A stretch of 64,000 nucleotides of DNA from Bombyx mori (Eukaryota; Arthropoda; Insecta; Lepidoptera; Bombycidae): positions 16,489,001-16,553,000 of the forward strand of contig NC_085118.1 in assembly GCF_030269925.1 (NCBI RefSeq). Direction: 5' to 3'. Each line of letters opens with the position of its first letter. Position 1 is the stretch's first letter. Below the pieces are notes generated by a model. It did not search any database. It was not told where the DNA came from and was given only the letters and a program-made list of their open reading frames with translations. A program made the translations under genes and the position numbers. This document shows positions 24,321-35,715 of this stretch, piece after piece.

Positions 24321-24564
24321 GTTTTTTTTTATTGCTTTGATGGGTGGATCAGATCACAGCCCACCTGGTGTAAAGTGGTCACTGCAACCCATAGACACCT
24401 ACAACGTAAACGCACCACCCACCTTGAGATATAAGTTGTAAGGTCTCAAGTATAGTTACAACGGCTGCACCACCCTCAAGCCGAAACACATTACTACTTC
24501 ACGGCAGAAATAGGCGGGGTGGTGGTACCTACCCGTGCGGACTCACAAGAGGTCCTACCACCAG
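24321..24564 (-). repeat. Bm1 SINE, 5'-truncated
   Basis: T-run, then ttgctttgatgggtgg and the Bm1 body to ggtcctaccaccag. Several substitutions relative to the other copies. Confidence 0.8.
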
Positions 24565-24684
24565 CAAAAATGCTCAAGCTCTTCTTGAGCTCTCATGCTC
24601 AAGTTCATTTACCAACGCACGCATCACCAGAGCAGCATTCGTTTTTATTACCTGGACCTTTGAGCTCATCTACGGTCCGATCCA

Positions 24685-24935
24685 AGATGCTGAGGCAGAT
24701 TAACAAGCTGACTACCCATCTGTTGTTATGGTTACAGGAACCCATAGACATCGCAACGTAAATACCAACACTCATCTTGAAACATGAGGTTGGAGTCTCA
24801 AATGTCTTGTACAACGGCTATCCCACTGCTCGAACTAACAGACTGTTTCACGCCAGAAACAGAACGGACGATGATATCTACTTATGGTGGTTTAAAATTC
24901 GCCCCATCACCAGTAATTACGTAAAAAGTCTGACT
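24685..24935 (-). repeat. diverged Bm1 SINE
   Basis: The Bm1 order is visible (ggaacccatagacatcgcaac, cttgaaacatgaggttggag, gtacaacggct, caccagtaattacgtaa), but with many changes. It is older than its neighbour at 24321-24564. Confidence 0.6.
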
Positions 24936-25187
24936 TCTGTAACATTTTCATCTTGAACGTGATTCGAAGAGAACCATTATCTGCCAACTCTCTCAGCGAC
25001 TCGAATATACCCCTGCCGTGGATGTTCATCAGTGATGGTAACTAGCACCAAAGACGCCGAAATCTCATTTGCCACGTTGAGCACTAACAAATAAATATGG
25101 CGGACGTACTATAGTAGGCGATTCCCATCGAACCCGTCTACCGGAATTCGACAGGTAATAAATAAAGGATTCGACGAGTAAACTACC

Positions 25188-25373
25188 ACAGACACAGCCC
25201 ATTTCGCCGGATCTTCTCAGTGGGTCGCGTTGCCGATACAGTGGTAGATTCTACGAAGCACTGCTCTTGCTAGGGCTAGTGTTAGCAACGCCCCCAGGTT
25301 AGGGCCCCGGAGCTCACCTACTTGTTAGGTTAATCTGGCATAGCCTCTAAAGGAAGCTTAGGTTGGAAAAAAA
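25188..25373 (+). repeat. poly(A)-type dispersed repeat, family A (copy 4)
   Basis: Core ccggatcttctcagtgggtc, ggtagattctacgaagcact, gagctcacctacttgttagg and a terminal run of A. Confidence 0.7.
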
Positions 25374-25852
25374 AGTAGGTGATTCCCGATAGTTTAGTTA
25401 CTTACCTAAAAAATGAGCTCAAATTTATTCTATTCAATATTAGAATTACGTTAAAAGTATATGGAAAGTTTCTTTTTGTTTGATGACACAGTTCCACATT
25501 GGGTCTGAATAGCGAACACTCGTTTGTATCAACAATAATGAAGAGTACACACACATGTACGTCATTTGCGAGATAAACTCCTCTAAACAAAAAACATATC
25601 AACAAATAATACTTTAGATGTTGCCTTATAATATATTTAACTTAAAAAACAGAATTATATTAGTTTGTCTCTCTCCTCCTTAGTTTTTATTCCTCAATGC
25701 TAAGTGTCGGACCACCCTTCTGGATCATTTTCTCTTTCTCCATCTGCTTCTGTATCTGGAGTCTACGAATAAATTATTTATTCGTAGACTGGAGTTGTGA
25801 AATTTGGATTCACGAGCGGTGCGGATCTGGTCGGACCAACATATTGGGCTGC

Positions 25853-25942
25853 GCCTTTTTTATATCCCTTATAGGTCGACGAGCATACCTGATGGTAAGT
25901 GGTTACCGTCGCTCATGCACGTCAGGAATGCGCGCAGCCTAC
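25853..25942 (-). mobile_element. short Jockey/CR1-like LINE tail
   Basis: tatcccttataggtcgacga and ctgatggtaagtggttaccg mark the 3' tail; the copy stops soon after. Confidence 0.6.
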
Positions 25943-26493
25943 CGTTTCCCATCCACTTCATTAGGATTTATCTGTGAAATAATTAAATTTCATCACAAAA
26001 AGAAAACATTTCATAGCCAAAGACAGATTTTTAAATAATCTGGGATTAACATATCATCCGTTTTTAATTAAATCATGGCAACCTCGATGCTTATGGCTAC
26101 CAAAGCTACATATTAAGAATCCGAAACGTGTAAAATAAATGAAGTAACAAAACAAATACGAGTTTCAACCGCAATTAAAATGTTTTCACTTGCGTCATGA
26201 AAACAAAAAAGAATAATTAGGCACATACGTCTTATTTTTTGTGCACTTCCAAAATTAATGTGCCATGTTAGGAGAGGCTTTGTCCTTGCTATTGATGACG
26301 TCATCATCGGCGACCACTCCGAATCAGATGGTCCATTTCTACTTTATCTAAATTGCAATTTATAAACAACCACTCATGCTCCTGAAACCTTAAACAAAAC
26401 TCTGTCGAATAACATCGCATGGTCTGATGAATCTTCGCTCAAGACAGATATTCTATTGAAATTTGCATGAAACATAAAGCAGCTATACGCACA

Positions 26494-26804
26494 TTTATTT
26501 TTATTTTTATTGCCCTTGTAGGCAGACGAGCATACGGCCCACCCGATGGTGAGTGGTTACCGTCGCCATGGACTTCAGCAACGCCAGGGGTAGAGCCAAG
26601 CCGCTGCCTACCCTTTAAGTACTCTCCACAAGCCTCGTTTGAAGAAGGACATGTCATAGTGCTCGGGAAACATTTTGGAGGGGAGTTCATTCCAAAGCCG
26701 CATGGTACGTGGTAAAAAAAAACCTCTACTCCCGTGGCGGGCGGTACGCTGGTAAAAACGAGATGATAGAATCATCTCAAATAATTCCTCAGAGCACAAT
26801 GAAT
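26494..26804 (-). mobile_element. Jockey/CR1-like LINE 3' end with ORF2 C-terminus
   Basis: The minus strand ends in the sequence encoding LWNELPSKMFPEHYDMSFF and FKRGLWRVLKG, then the standard tail and A-run. A small deletion lies in the middle compared with 62041-62397. A Bm1 fragment abuts it at 26805. Confidence 0.75.
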
Positions 26805-27023
26805 CTCTTGTGAGTTCGCGCGGGTAGGTACCACCCCCCTGCCTATTTCTGCTGTGAAATAGTAATGCGTTTCGGTTTCAAGGGTGGGGCAGCTGTTGTA
26901 ACTATACTGAGACCTTATCTCAAGGTGGGTGGCGCATTAAGGTTGTAGATGTCTATGGGCTCCAGTAACCACTTAATACCAGGTGGGCTGTGAGCTCGTC
27001 CACCCATCTAAGCAATAAAAAAT
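26805..27023 (+). repeat. Bm1 SINE, 5'-truncated, joined to a LINE fragment
   Basis: Starts at ctcttgtgagttcgcgcggg and runs to ccacccatctaagcaataaa. It lies directly against the LINE fragment at 26494-26804, so the two tails face outward. Confidence 0.8.
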
Positions 27024-27575
27024 AATAATCGATGTCTACGTAGTTTTGCTAATAGGTTCATAATTATTCAGACGGCCGATGTATTTTTCAGAGTTAAACT
27101 CCAAAGCCAAACTATGTTTATATTATAATAAAAAAGCGCCTTTGTTACAAAGACCACTATGAATTCCAGCCATTCTGTCGGTACCGGTATACATACTGTA
27201 TTATAATTTATAGCAATGTTTGTTTACACAGTTGATGAAAGCCCTACATACAAGTACGTACGATTCTGGTACATTTTAAGTGCACACGCACCGCAACTAT
27301 TTCTAGCCGATTCCAACGTAACTCTCATTAAACGACAAAGTTCATGTAGAGTGACCATGAGTTTGTTGATAATATTATGATTCAAGGCAAAATGTATGTG
27401 ATAAAACATTCGATTTTTTAATAAACATGTCACGGAAATAGTATTTGAATTGATTAATTCATTTCAATCCGTATGGGGTAATGATAATAATCTAATTTTT
27501 AAATACAATGCACACTAGTCCTTAGTGTCATTATTGCAACTGATCTGAAAGAAATATTCATAATCTTCTATCTTC
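27024..27575. other. noncoding AT-rich DNA
   Basis: No gene or repeat recognised. Confidence 0.3.
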
Positions 27576-27579
27576 TTCT

Positions 27580-28278
27580 TCTATTGTATATATAAAAATG
27601 AATTGCTGTTCGTTAGTCTCGCTAAAACTCGAGAACGGCTGAACCGATTTGGCTAATATTGGTCTTGAATTATTTGTGGGAGTCCAGAGAAGGTTTAAAA
27701 GGTAGATAAGAAATAAACGTGTGGCACTCGGGAACTGCCGCGGTAAAGCTATTGCATAGCATTTTATATCAACTTATGCAATTATAATTAGACAATGATA
27801 ATTTAATATTAAAACAATAATAAAACAAGACCACGCTATATTAAACATGAATAAAAGCAAAACCTTAACTGTCCCCTTCACACTCATAAGCTAGACCGCG
27901 CGAGAGAGAGATGGGCAGACTTTTCATGATACGCATGCAGTGTGCCGTCACGTCACGCGCTTATTCACAAACACTACACAAGCGCAACGTGTGAATGTGT
28001 TGAACGCGAGCTACATGGTAGGCGGAGTGAGGGGTGTAAGGTTTTTTTTGTTACGGAATTTCATGATTACAGTAAACCGCGCTCAAGGCCCGCGATAAAA
28101 GCTATGCAATAGCTTAATAAGAAAATGCTCGAAATTAAACAAAAATAACAATTTTGTTTTTCCTTTGATGTGTCCCCGGTCGGACCGATTCCTTTTGTTT
28201 GTTTAAAGTTTATTTTATACAAACGTTTAGTCTTTTATTTATCGATTGAGGCACTACGAAGTCTGCCGGGTCAGCTAG
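27580..28278 (+). mobile_element. non-autonomous Helitron (lepidopteran type)
   Basis: The left end has TC then tattgtatatataaaaatgaa and ctcgagaacggctgaaccga, typical of lepidopteran Helitron 5' ends. The right end is gaagtctgccgggtcagCTAG followed by T, the usual CTRR end inserted between A and T. The interior (gctatgcaatagctta-like words, GC-richer middle) has no Rep/helicase ORF, so it would need enzymes from elsewhere. I recognise the end sequences by memory only. Confidence 0.6.
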
Positions 28279-29341
28279 TACACAATAAGAATCTTAGGCG
28301 CCCAAGAAATGCGTTAAGCTCCACTATGTCTAAGAGAAATGAAGGCATTTTAAAAACTCCGTAGAAACAACACAATAAGAAGAGATTGTTATCGACCAAT
28401 AAGATTACCTATGCTACGTTCTAATATGGATTTATTGTTTATTGAATACAATCGCCTATTGTTACAGGTACATATACGTATGTGACAGTTTATCTGATTC
28501 TTTAAAATGTAGGCTTCTATTTCCGTTTATCGCACCTTCAGAGTTTCACTTTTACGCGAGGTTCAAAAGTGAGTATGTTTGAATTTTTGAACTATTCGGT
28601 TTGCAAACGCGGAGTAATGTACTGACATAACAACTTAAGGTTTTTAGGCGAATTATAATTATATATCGTTTCCCTAAATAACGAATTTGAAAAACAAACA
28701 TAAATAACAATATTTTGTAATTAAGGAAATGTTCTACATATAATTAAAAACCATGGTCGCCCGACTTCATCTTACATGCGGCAATTATTCTAAGATTACA
28801 ATCATGTTAAGAACTTGTATTTTACATTTTTCAATGGCATGGAATAATACAGAACTTAATGGGGCTCACGGATGTTTCTTATGTAATATCGTTGGTGATC
28901 CATCACATAGTATTTTCAAACTATTTATTAGTAATCTTGAAATAAATGTAATAAAGTAATATAAATCGCTAATACGGCTTTAATAAATTCCATAGCTTAA
29001 AGCTAGGATTACACATTACATTAGCGTTTTCTTGGATTTTAAAGGACAATTAATACTTTTTATTTCACCCCCAAAGCGAAGAGCATCATTGAACCTTTGT
29101 AGTAATAAGTACTCTGGCAAAGATTCGAGTATATCGATTTTGGGGATATAGGGACTATTTATCATCTTCCTCTAATTCCAGCTAGTTGTGAGCATAAGTC
29201 CACATCGGTTGGTCGATTATATCCCAAACTATCATGCATTCAGGTCTGAAGAGTAAGACAGTCTATATTATAATACTTTATTTTTTGAGATTTCGACCTT
29301 AACTCTCAAGGTGGATACTAGCATACACGCTGTGGTATCCA
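28279..29341. other. noncoding AT-rich DNA
   Basis: A 68-codon ORF at 28753-28959 has no known motif. No repeat recognised. Confidence 0.3.
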
Positions 29342-29593
29342 TTTTTTATTTTATTGCTTAGATGGGTAGACGAGCTCACAGCCCGCCTGATGTTAAGTGG
29401 TTATTGGAGCCCATAGACATCTACAAGGTAAATGTGCCACCCACCTTGAGATATGAGTTCTAAGGTCTCAGTATAGTTACAACGGCTGCCACACCCTTCA
29501 AACCGAAACGCATTACTGCTTCACGGCAGAAATAGGCAGGGCGGTGGTACCTACCCATGCGGACTCACAAGAAATCCTACCACTAGTAATTAC
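29342..29593 (-). repeat. Bm1 SINE, 3' half (interrupted)
   Basis: T-run, ttgcttagatgggtagacga, and the body up to accactagtaattac, where an R1-type copy interrupts it. The SINE continues at 30447-30650, giving one otherwise full-length Bm1. Confidence 0.88.
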
Positions 29594-30446
29594 CCGGTCT
29601 TTGATGACTGGGTGAATCGTTGCGAGGGACGTCTCACCTTTCGTCTGGTGCAGGTGCTGACCGGGCACGGATGCTTCGGGAAGTACCTGCGCCGGATAGG
29701 GGCTGAGCCGACGACGAGGTGTCACCATTGTGGACACGACCTGGACACGGCGGAGCATACGCTCGCTGTCTGCCCCGCTTGGGAGGTGCAGCGCCGTGTC
29801 CTGGTCGCAAAGATAGGACCTGACTTGTCGCTGCCTGGCGTCGTGGCGTCGATGCTTGGCAGCGATGAGTCATGGAAGGCTATGCTCGACTTCTGCGAGT
29901 GCACCATCTCGCAGAAGGAGGCGGCGGGGCGAGTGAGGGAAAGCTCTCCTCACTACGCAGAAACCCGCCGCCGCCGAGCAGGGGGTCGGGACTGGGGTCG
30001 TATCCGTGACCTGGCCCCCTAAGAGCTAGGGGTCCCACCCGTTTTGTGCGGGGAGGGACCCAGACGAGGGGTGGCGTGCTCTGCACGCTCACCCGCAATA
30101 GGAAGCCGGGTGATGGTAGACCGCGTTCCCCCGACCGCTCTGGGGGAAGGTGTAACGCGGCGCCATCAAAGCGGGCTCTCGGCCCGCTGAACGAGGGAAC
30201 CGGTGGTCGTTTCGCTGGCGGCCACCGGTCCGGCGTCCGTGGGACGGTGGGATGGATGTAATGTGCTCTGCGTCAACCCTGTCCCGCCGTTTCAATAGCC
30301 CCGACTGGGCTCCGGCCCGGTCCGAGGTAGGGCGCCGGTTGTGAGCGGCAGGAGTTTTTAGTGAGGTTCAACTCCCACATACCCCACCTGCCGCGCGGGT
30401 GGGGATCCGGCGATTTTCTCCTGTGGAAAAAAAAAAAAAAAAAAAA
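29594..30446 (+). mobile_element. 5'-truncated R1-clade copy inserted in Bm1
   Basis: Coding remains run to 30022: the ORF2 C-terminus with the CCHC finger (CHHCGHDLDTAEHTLAVC), DESWKAMLDFCECTISQKEA and a basic end. They are very close to residues 940-1060 of the full-length element, but not identical. A GC-rich trailer and about 20 A follow. An exact 15-bp target duplication, accactagtaattac, is at 29579-29593 and 30447-30461. The SINE is older than this insertion. Confidence 0.9.
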
Positions 30447-30650
30447 ACCACTAGTAATTACGCAAATTATGAATTTGCGGGTTTGATTTTTTTTACACGA
30501 TGTTATTCCCTCACCGTGGAAGTCAATCATGAACCTTTGTTAAGTGCGTATTTCATTAGAAAAATTGATACCCGCCGGCGAGGTTCGAACACCGATGCAT
30601 CGTTCAACACGAATGCACCGGACGTCTTATCCTTTAGGCCACGACGACTT
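30447..30650 (-). repeat. Bm1 SINE, 5' half with tRNA-like head
   Basis: Continues from the target duplication through gcgggtttgatttttttt to the head: minus-strand TGGCCTAAAGG (A box) and GGTTCGAAC (B-box-like). Ends at cacgacgactt. Confidence 0.88.
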
Positions 30651-31616
30651 GCTTTGACCTTGTTGTCGTATAAAATATAAATTATGTTTATAAAATAAAG
30701 AAAAGAAATATTATAATAGCATAACACTTCAGACGTTGTTTACACATCTGTTAAATATTGTGTACACAAACACGTGGTCTGCTTTACGCTAAGAAGGTTA
30801 ACGTGCTGGAGTACCTTGTAGAGTATCTAAATTATTTTAAGCCGTGTTGTCACTGGACAAACAATTGGCCAACGCTTCGACCCTTAGGACCTTTTCCGTC
30901 GAACCTTTAAACTTGGTCTGAGAGGGCACGGAAGTAGTTTGGGGTATGGGTGAATTCGGCCTCAAAGGGCTTTAAATATTGAGAAAATCGATCGAAGCCT
31001 GCACGAGTAGGCCAACATCTGTACAATTTTTGCTGCCAACGTTCGGTTATTACACCTTGTCCCGAGTTTTGTGTTCTGCAGTCGCGGCCTGAATGATAAA
31101 CTCTTATCAAGCGATACAACGATGTCTGTGTAGAAATCCCTACAATGGTTATTTTTTTAAAAAAAACCTTAATGACTAATTTATCACGAAATTTCGTATG
31201 AGCTAAAATAGAGCGTTTAAGAGATGTGATGATTATTGAGAAAATTAGCTGACAGAAACAGTGGGTAAAGAGTTTTTAAGTAAGTACTGTAAGCTATCTG
31301 TTTTGATTTAAGTTCTCATCTGAATTCAAGTTTTCATTATTACTAGTCAAACCTGACCCGTTTCGCTGGCCTATCTTAGATTTGACTTTGATCCGATCGG
31401 TACGAAAAGTCATAGGTTCATTAAACCAATCTGAAGATTTGCTGAAAATTTAATCAAAATCGGTCCAGCCGTTTGGGGGTCTATATAAAGTATACATATA
31501 GACACATCGTCTTTATAGTATACTAGCTGCGTTCGCGAATTCGCCTCCAAGAAAATCCAATATTACATTGAAACACAAAAGGCATAAAAAACGATTCAGA
31601 AAGCTAACAACGTGCA
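30651..31616. other. noncoding DNA; Helitron-like words near 31440-31540
   Basis: No gene. aaatcggtccagccgtttgg and agtatactagctgcgttcgc resemble ends often seen in lepidopteran Helitrons, but I cannot define a complete element. Confidence 0.35.
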
Positions 31617-31815
31617 TGCAACTAGCGTATGGAAATGGTAGTGCAAGGTAGATGGGGAAGAGGTCGACCGAAGAAGACATGGATGGAGTGTGTGAATGAC
31701 GATATGAGAGAGAGAGAGGAGTGAGTGTTGAGCTGACTGCTGATAGAAGATAATGGTATAGAGCAATTCGCTGTGCCGACCCCACCTAGTGCGATAAGGT
31801 GGAGAAAAACAAGAA
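31617..31815 (+). mobile_element. 3' end of an RTE-type LINE
   Basis: The frame gives ARWRGRGRPKKTWMECVNDDM then RERGVSVELTADRR and CADPT, the RTE-clade C-terminus. It ends in an A-rich tract at about 31803-31823. Confidence 0.7.
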
Positions 31816-31837
31816 GAAGAAAACGGTCTGTGCGATG

Positions 31838-32067
31838 TTTTTTTTTTTAGATATGTGGACGAGCTCACAGCCCACCTGGTGTTAAGTGGTTACTGGAGCC
31901 CATGGACATCTACAACGTAAATGCGCCACTCACCTTGAGATATAAGTTCTAAGATCTCAGTATAGTTACAACGGCTGCCTTCAAGCCGAAACGCATTACT
32001 GCTTCACGGTAGAAATAGGCAGGGCGGTGGTAACCACCTGCGCGGACTCACAAGAGGTCCTACCACA
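31838..32067 (-). repeat. Bm1 SINE, 5'-truncated
   Basis: T-run, tatgtggacgagctcacagc and the body to ggtcctaccac. It then joins a LINE fragment at about 32068. Confidence 0.8.
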
Positions 32068-32160
32068 AGATGGTAAAAACGAGATGACGCGATCATCTCA
32101 AAGAATTCCTTAGAGTATTCTCTGTAGAATATACAAAACTTAAAGAGAACATAAGTCCCA
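32068..32160 (-). mobile_element. internal fragment of the Jockey/CR1-like LINE
   Basis: ggtaaaaacgagatgacgcg and tctcaaagaattcctta match the part just upstream of the tail in 62041-62397. The tail itself is absent; the Bm1 takes its place. Confidence 0.55.
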
Positions 32161-32446
32161 CCATAGACCAAAATATTCAAAGCGACTTGTGAGGCTCCTG
32201 TTAGAGAGCTGTTTTCATGCAAGTCACCCTAAATCTCGAAACGCTTACTTTGAAATTGTTGAAACAAAGCGATGGTTTACTGTAAAATGTAACAGGAATA
32301 TAAATAATTATATATTTTCTAAGTTTCTTAGTTCTTTCTTGGTTTTTTCTTGGTTCTTTCTTAGTTCTTTATTACACCAAGGCGACTCATGACCTACCTG
32401 ATGCTAAGTGATTTTCGCTTACGCATTGCCCATTATTATATGATAT

Positions 32447-32709
32447 ACAAACCGTTCTCGTCGCCCAACCCGTCGCTTGCTACGAAGGGTTAGGCGAGGA
32501 AAACCAACCCACAGACACAGCCTATTCAGTTTCTTGCTGGATCTTCTCAGTGGGTTGCGTTTCCGATCCGGCGGTAGATTCTGCGAAGCACTGCTCTTGC
32601 TAGGGCTAATGCTAGCAACGTCCATAGGCTAGAGCTTCGAGAGCTCATCTACTCGCCCGGTGAATCAAGTATGACCCCTCGAAGTCACTAGAATAGGTAG
32701 AAAAAAAAA
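32447..32709 (+). repeat. poly(A)-type dispersed repeat, family A (copy 5)
   Basis: A long copy: accgttctcgtcgcccaacc, cgtcgcttgc.acgaagggtt, the core ttgctggatcttctcagtgg, gagctcatctactcgcccgg and a terminal A9. Confidence 0.7.
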
Positions 32710-33135
32710 TTGAATACATATGATAATATCTCATTGATATTGCTAATGACATTATCTATGGTTAATTATGGGTTAATTATAAAAGAGCTAGACAAGTTGG
32801 CAACACATGATTCATTGAACATCTGCAGCTGTCCATCAGCACTGCTCTAATTAACGAACGTTTATATGCAAGACTAAGCCAGTTAAATACTTCTATTTTT
32901 TTAATAAATACCGTTTATTCTTAGAAATAAGTCTTATAGTAATAATAATAAATACATTGGGCTCCATGTTATTCCCTGTGTTTTTGGCAACAGAGGCGGA
33001 TAAGCACACTTATATGTGTTTAAATATATACATACATGTGGGGTTTTTTATTCAGCTTGGGCCAGTGTGTCAGTTGATGACTTCACACAAACATGATTTT
33101 TATTACGTCTTTCTAAATCTATGCAACTAAAATAT

Positions 33136-33683
33136 AAACGACCTTTTTTTTTTTTTTTTTTTTTTTTCGGGTAGAGGGCCGAACCTCCTACGAGGTCCCC
33201 GCGCAAAAGGGGCGCGCGGGGTATGTGAGACTCAACGATCTGCATGGTGTTGTGAGCAGACCGCGGGCCCAAGGATTTTAGAGCCCACCCACTAAACGAC
33301 TCCCCTGCACTCTTACACCCGACGTCCGATCCCCTCCGAGGTCAGACCCGGATGAGGTAGGGGGGCTACCGCGGTCAACACTACAACCAGACGGCGCGGC
33401 TCACCCCAAGGACGCCCAGCCGACGGAGCCTTCGAGGCGAATCGAAGGCTCTGAAACGTCGGCCGTCTCGGTACGGCAGCCCGTCGGGCCGCCCAGACGG
33501 TGCCGCTGGTGTCCCGGAATACCCCGCTGGACCAGAACCAGCCTGCCGGGTCGGGACGCGATACACCGTCGACCGGTCGCTCTATTCACTCCACGGCAGC
33601 GCGCTAGAGTGCTGGTAGCGCGCCGCGCGGCCTCACCCCCTCAGGTCGCCCCTTGACCTTCACCGGGGGGAAAAAAACGACCT
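33136..33683 (-). mobile_element. GC-rich 3'-end retrotransposon copy with target duplication
   Basis: The insert (33145-33674) is strongly GC-rich; on the minus strand it ends in ccccgcgcgccccttttgcg, a trailer and a poly(A) (T-run to 33167). Direct repeats aaacgacct lie at 33136-33144 and 33675-33683. The ORFs inside do not look coding. Trailer wording such as gagtctcacataccccgc resembles the trailers at 13.4-19.8 kb and 29.6-30.4 kb, so it is probably the 3' untranslated part of a third R1-type family. Confidence 0.65.
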
Positions 33684-33693
33684 ACGTCTTTGT

Positions 33694-33930
33694 TTTTTTT
33701 TTATTGCCCTTGTAGGCAGACGAGCATATGACCCACTTGATGGTGAGTGTTTACCGTCGCCCATGGACTTCAGCAATACCAGGGGCAGAGCCAAGCCGCT
33801 GCCTACCGTTGAGTACTCTCCACAAGCCTCGTTTGAAGAAGGACAAGTCCATAGCACTCGGGAAACACCGTGGAGGGGAGCTCATTCCAAAGCCGGATGG
33901 TACGTGGCAAAAAAGATCTCTGACGTCTTC
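33694..33930 (-). mobile_element. Jockey/CR1-like LINE 3' end
   Basis: T-run, attgcccttgtaggcagacg, the tail, and the minus-strand coding end with FCHVPSGFGMSSPPRCFP and FKRGLWRVLNGRQRLGSAPG. The copy stops near 33930. Confidence 0.75.
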
Positions 33931-34104
33931 CGAGTTACACCGCGTCTGTCTGTCGTTGCATTCTGTAACTACCCTCTTCTCACTTAAAAAATAAAACTTA
34001 GTGTTCGCCGTCGCATTCATTCGCCGTCTTTCTTACTTCCTAACACGACATCTCCTATTTCTCTCACTCAGTCATGCTCTATATCTGTCATTCAGCCATA
34101 CTGT

Positions 34105-34259
34105 TCCGTTCCTACATACATATATAGATAATAAACACCCAGACAACAGAGAGCAAACATTCCTATTCATCGCACAATGTTTGCCCGATCTGGGAATCGA
34201 ACCCACGACCTTCGGCGCAATAGTCGCGACCGCTAACTACTGTACCACTGAGTCGGTCT
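34105..34259 (-). repeat. tRNA-derived SINE (not Bm1)
   Basis: The minus-strand head contains an A box TGGTACAGTAG and a B box GTTCGATTC, both perfect matches to the polymerase III consensus. The body follows with cgggcaaacattgtgcgatg and gtctgggtgtttatta. A relative lies at 8105-8225. Confidence 0.7.
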
Positions 34260-34740
34260 TCTTTCTTCTTCTTCCAGTGCCTCTTCAATCCTGAAGGTTG
34301 GCCGTTAGCTTTCTGTATTCCTTTCTGTCAGCAGCCAGCCGGAACAGCTGTTCGACGGAGGCAATAAAAGTCGGTCTAGTGAGATCAAAATTGAATTTTT
34401 TTTATTAACAAAATTAATTTTATAATAAATTAATTCTGCATTGATAAGTACCATCACAGTAGCCATTTCGGCTGTCGACCACAAAAGCGTCAAAAGCAAA
34501 AATATTCCTATTAGGACAGCCATGTTGCACAATTTTATTGTGACTTAGATCTCGTGCCTCAAGTTGGGAGGCATTTACAAATATTGCCGTGCTTATATTC
34601 TACGGATGCTTCTTAATATCAGGTGAGCAGTTCATGTAAGTCTACACAAAAAACAAAAACTAGGAAAGGTTCGAAGATACAATCTATTACATTTTATCTT
34701 TTGTCTATAATATCTTCAAGTAGCGTATCTTTGTGATATA

Positions 34741-34744
34741 TACA
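34741..34744. repeat. left 4-bp target duplication of the LTR element
   Basis: taca precedes the left LTR, and taca follows the right LTR at 39584-39587. A four-base duplication is usual for LTR elements of the Ty3/gypsy group. Confidence 0.75.
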
Positions 34745-35149
34745 TGTCGGCACACGTCAGGGATGGCTGAGCGGTAGGTTCCGTCATCACTCGTATTCGA
34801 TTGAACTCAGTTTAGTCAATAAAACTTTTCAATAATAATTATTGAAACTCAACACACACAACTTTCACAATGACAGGATAAACCGACAGTTTCGTTGCAT
34901 ATACCGACAGACCGACTGACCGACTGACAGAGACTCACTGACTGAGACGGACGGAATTACTGTCTGACACGGAATGCCACGACTCTGTCCACGTACCGCC
35001 ATTTTATACTGTGGCGTTACGGAGTCTACCCTTCATTTTGTGATATTTATCAAAACAACATTTCATCATTTAAAATAATAATCAAAACCACCGTCTTAAT
35101 ATTACTAAAAGTCGTTATCCACGACAACTAAAAGTCGTTATCCACGACA
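34745..35149 (-). repeat. left LTR (3' LTR on the minus strand), 405 bp
   Basis: Bounded by TG...CA and repeated, with no difference I can see by eye, at 39179-39583. On the minus strand it starts with a 22-bp unit (TGTCGTGGATAACGAC...) present twice. It has a TATA box (TATAAAA, plus 35002-35008) and a downstream TCAGT-type initiator region, consistent with promoter activity. Confidence 0.9.
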
Positions 35150-35479
35150 CGGCCATTCTGACATGTCACACGTCCCTGTGTGACGCTCCTGCGAGAAAAA
35201 CAACCTTTCGCAATATCAAACAGGTTTCGTCTCGGCCAATCCTGATACATTCACGATTGAGGATTGGGATTCCTTTCATTACAAACCATAACGTTAGCTC
35301 TCAACAAGATCTTTAACAGACTATGTTAACCTGTGTGAGTAGATAACTTAATTACCTAATTATTAGTAATACACTATACAACTGAAATTTTTTATTAATG
35401 CTCAATAAGCATTAGAAACCCGAGTTATTACAAAACAACTCAATCTGAGCAGTATTTCATCAGTATTATGTATCAACCA

Positions 35480-35715
35480 CAAACTATCATTACGATTACT
35501 TCCATCTAGTGAGAGTAACTCATGCCACCTATATCGAGTGACGATAACCCAGTTCAAGTGCCGCCTCCATCGAGTAGCTCTTGAATACTTATTGCCTCCA
35601 TCCGGCAAATAAGTAGGACTTCCATCCAGTACCCACTTCAACCATAAAACACATCGCAATGCCTCCATCCGGCAATAAAACGAACACATCACCTAAATCG
35701 AGCGATGTGTTCAAT
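35480..35715 (-). repeat. degenerate short direct repeats inside the LTR element
   Basis: Minus-strand motifs of the type GATGGA(G/A)G, preceded by CC(G/A)G, CTC or CTA, recur about seven times at irregular 17- to 41-bp spacing (plus strand near 35508, 35525, 35566, 35604, 35629, 35664 and 35690). The spacing does not keep a reading frame, so a peptide repeat is unlikely. RNA or protein binding is possible but unproven. Confidence 0.5.

Noticed and set aside
35402..35692. Possible env gene between pol and the 3' LTR of the LTR element
   Set aside because: The 96-codon minus ORF has no signal peptide, membrane segment or cleavage motif; it covers degenerate short repeats.
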